Shown here in pieces: positions 57,511-64,000 of a DNA stretch of 64,000 nucleotides. The notes under the pieces were generated by a model. It was not told where the DNA came from. It saw only the letters and a program-made list of their open reading frames with translations, and did not search any database. This stretch comes from Pseudomonas fragi (GTDB taxonomy: Bacteria > Pseudomonadota > Gammaproteobacteria > Pseudomonadales > Pseudomonadaceae), in assembly GCF_900105835.1 (NCBI RefSeq), contig NZ_LT629783.1, forward strand, positions 4,052,501 through 4,116,500, written 5' to 3'. Made by a program: the position numbers and the translations under genes. Numbering within the stretch: the first letter of the stretch is position 1; each line of letters begins with the position of its first letter.

Positions 57511-59247
57511 ATGAAATTAGCCATTGTGACGGGCTGCCCCAACGGCATGGTGACCAGCGTGCTGTGTGCCCGCTTGCTTGACGCTGCGGCGCAGCGCCAG
57601 GGCTGGAGTACCAGCGTTGAAGTCCACGACCCCAAGCACCCAGAGCGCCAGTTGTCGGCGGCGACCATCGACGAAGCCGAGTGGGTGTTGGTGGTCAGCA
57701 GCACACCGCTGGATATGCAGCGTTTTATCGGCAAGCGGGTGTTCCAGAGCACCCCGGCCCAGGCCCTGCAAGATGTAGAAGCGGTATTGCAGCGTGGTGT
57801 GCAGGAGGCTGAGGTCTACGTTGCTGCGGCGCCATCGGCTGCGGATAAAAACGCACAGAAAGCCCCGAAAATCGTTGCCGTCACTGCCTGCCCTACGGGC
57901 GTGGCGCACACCTTTATGGCGGCGGAAGCCTTGCAGCAAGCGGCCAAGCGCTTGGGCTACGATCTGCAGGTCGAGACCCAGGGGTCGGTAGGTGCGCGCA
58001 ACCCGTTGAGCGCCGAAGCCATCCGCGATGCCGATGTGGTGCTGTTGGCGGCAGATATCGAGGTACCGACCGAGCGTTTTGCCGGCAAGAAAATCTATCG
58101 TTGCGGCACCGGTATCGCCCTCAAGCAGGCCGAAGCCACACTGAACAAGGCGTTGAGCGAAGGGCAGCAAGAGAGCGCTGCGGCGGCTGGCGGAGCGCCT
58201 GCCAAGCAAGAAAAGACCGGCGTCTACAAACACCTGCTGACGGGCGTGTCCTTTATGCTGCCGATGGTGGTGGCGGGCGGTTTGCTGATCGCGCTGTCCT
58301 TCGTGTTTGGCATTGAAGCTTATAAAGAGCCTGGCACGTTGGCGGCGGCGCTGATGCAGATCGGTGGTGATGCCGCGTTCAAACTGATGGTGCCGTTGTT
58401 GGCGGGTTACATCGCCTACTCGATTGCCGACCGCCCGGGCCTGGCGCCGGGGATGATCGGCGGCCTGTTGGCGAGCACCTTGGGGGCCGGGTTTATCGGC
58501 GGGATCATTGCCGGATTTATCGCCGGTTACTGCGCCAAGGCGATCAATCGCTATGCGCGGTTGCCGCAAAGCCTTGAAGCGTTGAAACCGATTTTGATCA
58601 TTCCGTTGTTCGCCAGCCTGTTTACCGGTCTGGTGATGATTTACGTGGTGGGCAAGCCGGTTGCCGGAATGCTTGAAGGCCTGACCCATTTTCTCGACAG
58701 CATGGGCACCACCAATGCCATCCTGCTCGGTGTATTGCTGGGCGGCATGATGTGCGTCGACCTGGGCGGGCCGATCAACAAGGCGGCCTATGCGTTTTCG
58801 GTAGGGCTGCTGGCTTCGCAAAGTTATGCACCGATGGCGGCCACAATGGCTGCTGGCATGGTGCCGCCGATTGGTTTGGGCATTGCCACGTTCCTGGCGC
58901 GCCGCAAGTTCGCCCAGACTGAGCGCGAGGCTGGCAAGGCTGCGCTGGTACTGGGGCTGTGCTTTATTTCTGAAGGGGCAATCCCGTTTGCTGCCAAGGA
59001 CCCGCTGCGGGTGATCCCGGCGAGCATTCTGGGTGGGGCACTGACAGGGGCACTGTCGATGTACTTCGGCTGCAAGCTGATGGCACCGCACGGTGGCCTG
59101 TTTGTCATGCTGATCCCGAACGCGATCAACCATGCGCTGCTGTACTTGTTGGCGATTGTGGCAGGTAGCTTGCTGACGGCGGTGGTGTACGCAGTGATCA
59201 AGCGGCCGGAGCCGGTTGAAATGGCGCTGGAGACGGCCAAAGCATAA
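57511..59247 (+). CDS. fruA: fructose PTS permease EIIBC
   Basis: A 578-residue membrane permease. Two IIB-type domains in tandem: residues 1-110 (degenerate; LAIVTGCPNGMVTS) and about 118-215 with the phospho-Cys in VAVTACPTGVAHTFMAAEAL. The EIIC region (235-570) has about ten hydrophobic segments. Fructose enters as fructose 1-phosphate. AAAGGAA precedes the ATG. Confidence 0.96.
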   Translation: MKLAIVTGCPNGMVTSVLCARLLDAAAQRQGWSTSVEVHDPKHPERQLSAATIDEAEWVLVVSSTPLDMQRFIGKRVFQSTPAQALQDVEAVLQRGVQEAEVYVAAAPSAADKNAQKAPKIVAVTACPTGVAHTFMAAEALQQAAKRLGYDLQVETQGSVGARNPLSAEAIRDADVVLLAADIEVPTERFAGKKIYRCGTGIALKQAEATLNKALSEGQQESAAAAGGAPAKQEKTGVYKHLLTGVSFMLPMVVAGGLLIALSFVFGIEAYKEPGTLAAALMQIGGDAAFKLMVPLLAGYIAYSIADRPGLAPGMIGGLLASTLGAGFIGGIIAGFIAGYCAKAINRYARLPQSLEALKPILIIPLFASLFTGLVMIYVVGKPVAGMLEGLTHFLDSMGTTNAILLGVLLGGMMCVDLGGPINKAAYAFSVGLLASQSYAPMAATMAAGMVPPIGLGIATFLARRKFAQTEREAGKAALVLGLCFISEGAIPFAAKDPLRVIPASILGGALTGALSMYFGCKLMAPHGGLFVMLIPNAINHALLYLLAIVAGSLLTAVVYAVIKRPEPVEMALETAKA

Positions 59248-59253
59248 AACAAT

Positions 59254-59369
59254 CCCCGCTCCCACAATGTCACCGTAAATCCAGTGGGAGCTGGCTTGCC
59301 TGCGATGCAGGCGCTGCGGTCTGTCAGGCAAACCGTGGCGATGCCATCGCGAGCAAGCCCGCTCCCACA
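59254..59369. repeat. REP cluster between fruA and piuB
   Basis: Contains CCCGCTCCCACAATGTCACC, AGTGGGAGCTGGCTTGCCTG and GCGAGCAAGCCCGCTCCCAC. The unit CCAGTGGGAGCTGGCTTGCC to CCGTGG is nearly the same as in the cluster at 47101. Confidence 0.85.
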
Positions 59370-59390
59370 AGAGCTGAGCAGCTTGTCCGA

Positions 59391-61937
59391 CTAATACACA
59401 TCCCGCCGATAGCGCCCTTGCTCGATCAGCAGCTCCACCGCTTCAGCCCCCAGCATGTCGATCAGCGCCTGATCCACACCCGCCGCCATCCCTTGCAAAC
59501 TGCCACAGATATAAATCGCCGCGCCTTCAGCCAGCCATTGGCGTACTTGTGCGGCAGATTCACGCAAGCGGTCCTGCACATACACTTTCTGCGCCTGATC
59601 CCGTGAAAACGCCAGATCCAGCCGCGCCAGGTCACCGCTGGCCAACCAGCCTTGCAGCTCATCGCGGCAATAGAAGTCGTGTGCAGCATTGCGCTCGCCA
59701 AAGAACAACCAGTTGCGCTGCTGGCCCTGGGCAATGCGGGCCTTGAGCAAGCTGCGCAGCCCCGCCAGCCCGGTGCCATTACCGAGCAGGATCAGCGGCA
59801 CCGGTTCGGCGGGCAGGTGGAAGCCACTGTTGCGCCGCACGCGCAGGCTGATCGCCGAACCGACGGCGGCATGCTCTGTGAGCCAGCCCGAACCTATCCC
59901 CAGGCTGCCATCAGCATGCCGCTCCTGACGCACGATCAACTCCAGCACACCGTCCTGCGGGATCGAGGCAATGGAGTACTCGCGCATGTTCAGCGGGATC
60001 AGCGCGTCTACCAATGCCTGGGCATGCATGCCCACCAGATGGCCGCGATTTTCCGGCAACTGGCGCCCCGCCAGGGCCTGGGCCAGGGTTTCTTGCAGAC
60101 CATCGAGTTGCACCAGGCTGTCAGCCGACAGGCCCAGCCCTTCCAGGAAATGCTCAACCGCCCAGCTCGATTGTCGCGGTATGACTTCTACCAGGTCACC
60201 GGCCTGCCATGAAACATTGGCGTCTGGCGCGTCGAGCCCCAGCAGGTAAACCCCCGAGCCACTGCTACCGGGGTTGAGCAGCTTGCGCTCAGTCAGGGTC
60301 CAGTTGTTATAGCTCGGCGCCTGCCAGTGTGTGCCCGGTGCGCCGCCGGTGAGCTGGCTGAGTTGTTGCTGCCAGTGATGCAGGGCCTCGGCGTCACCGC
60401 TGTCGACCTGCACCGGGCTAAACAGCGCTTGTGCGCCGCGCTCGCTCAGCCATTGCTGGATACGTGTGGCAAAGCCGCAAAAGTGCGGGTACTGACGGTC
60501 ACCCAAAGCCAGTACGGAGTATTTGAGAGCATTCAAGCCCAGGGGCTGGCCGAGGATTTTGCGTTCAAAACCCCGTGCGCTGTCGGGCGCTTCACCATCG
60601 CCAAAGGTGCTGACCACGAACAGGGCATGATTGGCTTGCTGCAAATCATCTTCACTGAGCGCACCCAATGGCTGGACCCTTACTGGCAAGCCCGCGGCCT
60701 GTAATTGCCCGGCTGTCTGCCAGGCCAGTTGCTCGGCAAAGCCGCTTTGGCTGGCAAAGCCGATCAGCCATGACGAGGCATCGCTGCCCGTGTCGGCAAA
60801 ACCCTGGCGAGCTTGCTTGATCTGACGCTTTTTGCGGCGACGGTCCAGATACAGCAACCAGCCGGTAATAAAGAACAGCGGCATGGTCAGGCTGGCGACA
60901 GTCACCAGCACGCGCCCGGTGATGCCCCAGTAGCTGCCGGTGTGCAGCGCGTAAATGCTGGTCAGCAATTGCGCCTTGTAGCTCTTGTCGTCATAGCGCT
61001 CGACTTTTTTGACCGCACCGGTGGCCGGGTCGAGCACGATCTGGTTGAAGGCGCGCTCGTGGGGTGAGGTGTTCAGCAGGTAGAACACCGTTGCAGGCTG
61101 GCCGGCCACTGGCGGCATACGCACGTTGTACAAGGCCAGGTCTGGCCCGGCGGTCTTCTGGATGCTGGCCCAGATGGCGTCGTAATCGGCGACCGGCGCA
61201 GGGCCGGTCGGGCCGCCCTGGCCACGGGGGCCGCGACCACCGCCCTGGCGCTGTTCACCGCTCGGGGCATCGGACAGGAGTTTTTGCAGGCCCTGGTTGT
61301 ACCACTCGTACGACCACGACAGGCCGGTCAGGGCTGCCAGCAGATAAAAGACCATGCACCAGGTACCCGCTACAGCATGCAGGTCCCAGTTGAAGCTGCG
61401 GCCTTTCTTCGCCCAGTCCAGGGTCAGCCAGGCGCGCCAGTTCAGCGCCTTGCGCGGCCAGCGCAGGTACAGGCCCGACAGGCAGAAGAACACCAGCATC
61501 AGGGTACAGGCGCCGGTGATCTGGCGACCGCTCTGGCCCATTGCCAGGAAGCGGTGCAATTGCAGCATCAGGTCGAAAAAGCCCTGGCCATTGGCCTCAC
61601 CCTGATAGGTGCCGGTGTAGGGATCGACATAACGCAACTGGCCACGGCGTTCGCCCGGTGGCGGGGTAAAGAAAACCCGTGCGGCGGTGCCGCTGTCCAC
61701 GCCCACCCACAGCATGGCGACTTGCTTGCCCTCGGTGGCCTCGACCCGGCGCACCAGCTCGGCAGGTGGCAATACGCCGCTGTCGAGTTTTTCGACCTTG
61801 AGCACCGAAGGGTTGAGCAAGTTCAGCAACTCGTCCTGAAACGACACCGTGGCACCGGTTATCCCCATCAGGGCCAGAACCAGCCCGGCGGTTATGCCGA
61901 AAAACCAGTGCAGCTGAAACAGTGTTTTCTTAAACAC
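59391..61937 (-). CDS. piuB: PepSY-flavodoxin-ferredoxin reductase fusion, PiuB-like
   Basis: An 848-residue membrane protein. Residues 1-380 are a PepSY-type region with four membrane segments ([20 protein letters not shown] near the start, [21 protein letters not shown] near 350). Residues 390-530 hold a flavodoxin-like FMN domain ([16 protein letters not shown]), and 540-848 an FAD/NADPH reductase ([39 protein letters not shown]). It looks like sulfite-reductase-alpha-type reductase chemistry fused to a PepSY unit. It sits beside the siderophore receptor as PA4513 does, so reduction of siderophore-bound iron is inferred. Confidence 0.88.
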   Translation of the reverse strand: MFKKTLFQLHWFFGITAGLVLALMGITGATVSFQDELLNLLNPSVLKVEKLDSGVLPPAELVRRVEATEGKQVAMLWVGVDSGTAARVFFTPPPGERRGQLRYVDPYTGTYQGEANGQGFFDLMLQLHRFLAMGQSGRQITGACTLMLVFFCLSGLYLRWPRKALNWRAWLTLDWAKKGRSFNWDLHAVAGTWCMVFYLLAALTGLSWSYEWYNQGLQKLLSDAPSGEQRQGGGRGPRGQGGPTGPAPVADYDAIWASIQKTAGPDLALYNVRMPPVAGQPATVFYLLNTSPHERAFNQIVLDPATGAVKKVERYDDKSYKAQLLTSIYALHTGSYWGITGRVLVTVASLTMPLFFITGWLLYLDRRRKKRQIKQARQGFADTGSDASSWLIGFASQSGFAEQLAWQTAGQLQAAGLPVRVQPLGALSEDDLQQANHALFVVSTFGDGEAPDSARGFERKILGQPLGLNALKYSVLALGDRQYPHFCGFATRIQQWLSERGAQALFSPVQVDSGDAEALHHWQQQLSQLTGGAPGTHWQAPSYNNWTLTERKLLNPGSSGSGVYLLGLDAPDANVSWQAGDLVEVIPRQSSWAVEHFLEGLGLSADSLVQLDGLQETLAQALAGRQLPENRGHLVGMHAQALVDALIPLNMREYSIASIPQDGVLELIVRQERHADGSLGIGSGWLTEHAAVGSAISLRVRRNSGFHLPAEPVPLILLGNGTGLAGLRSLLKARIAQGQQRNWLFFGERNAAHDFYCRDELQGWLASGDLARLDLAFSRDQAQKVYVQDRLRESAAQVRQWLAEGAAIYICGSLQGMAAGVDQALIDMLGAEAVELLIEQGRYRRDVY

Positions 61938-62015
61938 GACGACCGCCTTGCTTGCTCAATTGAATTCATCACGGCGCAGTATGCCGTGTACGTCAGTTCT
62001 ACACGCTTCAGAATC

Positions 62016-62117
62016 TGTAGCCGCTGACGAGGCACGAGGCTGCGATGGGTTGCGCAGCGGCCCCCGTTGGCGCTCCTGCGGCCCGCATCGCAGCCTCGTG
62101 CCTCGTCAGCGGCTACA
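62016..62117. repeat. inverted-repeat element, GCTGACGAG subtype, copy E
   Basis: Left arm TGTAGCCGCTGACGAGGCAC and right arm GTGCCTCGTCAGCGGCTACA are exact inverted copies; inner GAGGCTGCGATG and CATCGCAGCCTC pair too. It lies between the receptor and reductase genes. Confidence 0.85.
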
Positions 62118-62123
62118 CACAAA

Positions 62124-62153
62124 AGCCCCGACCATCAGATGGGCGGGGCTTTT
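62124..62153 (-). terminator. terminator of the siderophore receptor gene
   Basis: AGCCCCG and CGGGGCT flank an inner CATCAGATG hairpin, with A and T runs on the sides. It lies 19 bases past the receptor stop. Confidence 0.7.
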
Positions 62154-62171
62154 GTTCAGCTCAACTTCGAA

Positions 62172-64000
62172 TTAGAAGTGGAAGCTGGTGGTCAACAAGG
62201 CGGTACGGCCTGCGGCCTGGCTGGCAAAGTGCGCAGCGTAGGCTTTGTCGTAGTAGGTCTTGTCGGTCAGGTTTTGTACGTTCAGTTGCAGGTCGATGTT
62301 TTTGGTCAGCTTGTAGCTGGCCATTGCGTCGTAGCGAGTGTAAGCCGGGACGTAAACGGTGTTGGCCGTGTCGCCGTAGACTTCGTCAACATAGAACGCA
62401 CCGCCGCCGATGGTCAGCTTTGGCATCACTTCATAGGTTGTCCACAGGCTGAAGCTGTTTTTCGGGGTGTTCGGCATTTCATTGCCTTTGTCCGAAACGG
62501 CTGCGGTATTGATAGTGCCATTACGGTTGGCTTTCTGGCCCGGATCAACCAGCTCGCTTTTCAGGTAGCTGTAGCCTGCAAACACTTGCCACTTGTCAGT
62601 GATCTTGCCACTGGCCGACAGTTCCAGGCCGTCAACGCGAGACTCACCGGCGTTTTCGTAGGTGAACGAGTCAGTCAGTACGCGAGTGTTCTTTTTCTCG
62701 GTACGGAAGATGGCTGCAGTCAGCGACAGACGATCGTGGAACACGTCCCACTTGGTGCCCAGTTCGTAGTTAACGGTTTCTTCCGGCTTCAGGTCGCTGG
62801 TGATGGTGCTGCCTGGAGCAACCAGGCCATTGCCTTCAACGCCTTCACCCACCACGCCGCCTGGCGGAGTAGCCGAGGTCGCGTAGGACAGGTAAACGCT
62901 GCCGTTATCCAGTGGCTTCCAGACCAGGCCGGTCTGCCAGTTGAAGAAGTGGCTGTCGTTCGAGGCCTTGGTACGACCACTCGCCGCATTGGTGTTGGCG
63001 GTGGTGCTGAAGGCGTCGTAACGCAGGCCAGCGTTCAACAGCCACTTCGGATCCAGCTCGATGGTATCGAACACATAGGCGGCTTTGGTCACGCCCACGG
63101 TGTTGGTGCCGTAGTAGTTGCGCGCTTCAGTACCGGTCCACACATCGTTCGGGTTCGGGTTGGACAGCGAGGTGCACTGGCCGCCGCTGTTACCGACTTT
63201 GTCCGGCGTGCAGTTGGGGTTGCTGTTCGGGGTCACGGTGTAACCGCTGGCACGGGTTTCTTCACGAGTGAATTCAACACCGGTGGAGTAGTTGTTCTTG
63301 AAGCCCATAACCTGGAAGTTGCCGAACAGGTCAGTCTGGTTGGTGGTGGTTTCGGTGGTCGAAACACGGGTATTGGCACGACGCCATACGGTGCCGTACT
63401 GGTTGACGTTGTGCTGGCTGTCGTCCGGCTGGGTGAGGATGTAGTCCTGGCCGGTGTTGCCGTGGCGGAAGGTGTTTTTCAGGGTCATCGCATCGCTGAA
63501 GTCATGCTCGAACGAGATGGTGCTGATATCCACACGGGTCTTGCGGAAGTCACGGTCTTTGAGGCCGTAGAAGTTTTTGCTGTCGCCGCCATCGTCCGGT
63601 TTGTCGTGGACGTGAACTGCGGTCTTGGAACTGTTGCTGTAGCCGTATGGAATGCCCGAATCCGGCAGGTCGTTGCTTTCCAGGTGGTAGTAGCTGACGT
63701 TCAGACGGTTTTCAGTACCCAGGCCGAAGGTCAGCGATGGCGCTACGCCCCAGCGGTCGTAGTTGACCGATTCGCGGCCTGCGACGTTCTGTTCGTGGCT
63801 CATCAGGTTCAGACGGAACGCTGCGGTGTCCAGGAACTGACGGTTTACATCCAGGGTGTAGCGACGGGTCTGGTCGGAGCCGTAGGTGAAGCCGCCATTG
63901 AGGAAGTCACCCGCCTTGGCGGTCTTGCTCACCATGTTCAGGCTGCCGCCAGCCGAGCCACGACCACCGAAAGTGGAGTTCGGGCCTTTGCTGACTTCGA
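62172..64000 (-). CDS. piuA: TonB-dependent siderophore receptor, N-terminal part outside window
   Basis: The frame is open to the right edge without a start, giving the last 608 residues. The leftmost visible part is the plug (EVSKGPNSTFGGRGSAGGSL), then a 22-strand type barrel with repeated aromatic ends, finishing AALLTTSFHF with the terminal Phe of outer membrane proteins. Place beside the PiuB-like gene suggests PiuA (catechol-type siderophore uptake, PA4514). A methionine in the frame at 63935 is internal, not a start. Iron control cannot be judged because the promoter is outside the window. Confidence 0.85.
   Translation of the reverse strand, partial: EVSKGPNSTFGGRGSAGGSLNMVSKTAKAGDFLNGGFTYGSDQTRRYTLDVNRQFLDTAAFRLNLMSHEQNVAGRESVNYDRWGVAPSLTFGLGTENRLNVSYYHLESNDLPDSGIPYGYSNSSKTAVHVHDKPDDGGDSKNFYGLKDRDFRKTRVDISTISFEHDFSDAMTLKNTFRHGNTGQDYILTQPDDSQHNVNQYGTVWRRANTRVSTTETTTNQTDLFGNFQVMGFKNNYSTGVEFTREETRASGYTVTPNSNPNCTPDKVGNSGGQCTSLSNPNPNDVWTGTEARNYYGTNTVGVTKAAYVFDTIELDPKWLLNAGLRYDAFSTTANTNAASGRTKASNDSHFFNWQTGLVWKPLDNGSVYLSYATSATPPGGVVGEGVEGNGLVAPGSTITSDLKPEETVNYELGTKWDVFHDRLSLTAAIFRTEKKNTRVLTDSFTYENAGESRVDGLELSASGKITDKWQVFAGYSYLKSELVDPGQKANRNGTINTAAVSDKGNEMPNTPKNSFSLWTTYEVMPKLTIGGGAFYVDEVYGDTANTVYVPAYTRYDAMASYKLTKNIDLQLNVQNLTDKTYYDKAYAAHFASQAAGRTALLTTSFHF

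Noticed and set aside
62172..63935. A complete receptor gene starting at 63935
   Set aside because: The frame continues to the window edge with plug-domain sequence, so the methionine there is internal.

Overview
The window is chromosomal DNA of a Pseudomonas, most likely of the P. fluorescens lineage. The protein sequences are pseudomonad throughout. Much of the gene order follows the P. aeruginosa PA4513-PA4576 neighbourhood as I remember it: lonB-like, yqhA, fklB, ispB-rplU-rpmA-obgE-proB, rpsT-murJ-ribF-ileS-lspA-fkpB-ispH, minor pilins, thiO, bamD/rluD-pgeF-clpB, coaE-pilD-pilC/pilA/tRNA-Thr, nadC, ampDE, piuBA. The intergenic REP pairs also carry the GTGGGAGCGGGCTTGCxCGCG motif typical of fluorescent pseudomonads. 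No phage, transposase or CRISPR array was seen.

Layout. 1-8.9 kb: an incomplete DUF4105 gene with a DUF3015 gene, a Lon-like protease, a PA4575-family gene, a 610-residue lipoprotein of unknown function, yqhA, fklB, a small gene with a Fur box, and yjdM. 9-14.6 kb: ispB, and rplU-rpmA, obgE, proB, creA and rpsT with clear terminators. 14.8-22.2 kb: murJ, then ribF-ileS-lspA-fkpB-ispH as a tightly overlapping operon. 22.2-25 kb: a minor-pilin cluster lacking pilY1, with an unusually short pilV, followed by thiO. 26-32 kb: bamD, divergent from rluD-pgeF-clpB; clpB has a good sigma-32 promoter. 32.4-33.1 kb: six tRNA genes (Asn, Pro, Lys, Pro, Asn, Lys).

33.2-37.6 kb: a glutamate/GABA module (glutaminase and antiporter on one strand, glutamate decarboxylase on the other), bracketed by two copies of one inverted-repeat element. 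Glutaminase would make glutamate, the decarboxylase would use a proton to make GABA, and the antiporter would exchange the two. 37.6-41.5 kb: NADH dehydrogenase, small conserved genes, an orphan CbiM-like permease and yacG. 41.5-45 kb: coaE-pilD-pilC, then pilA and tRNA-Thr, with pilB missing. 45-47 kb: two alkylation-repair enzymes. 47.2-52.4 kb: nadC, a DUF1631 gene, ampDE and tatD. 52.4-59.2 kb: cra and the fruBKA fructose PTS operon with a Cra operator. 59.4-64 kb: a PiuB-like PepSY/flavodoxin reductase and a TonB-dependent siderophore receptor that runs off the right edge.

The main points for a second look are the repeat-bracketed GABA module, a type IV pilus system lacking pilB and pilY1 at their usual places, a Gln at position 5 of a FimT-like pseudopilin, the Fur-boxed small gene at 8.3 kb, and the intergenic repeat families. 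I found no clearly novel system. Starts were adjusted from the longest frames using ribosome binding sites and family lengths. All homology statements are from memory; no database was searched.
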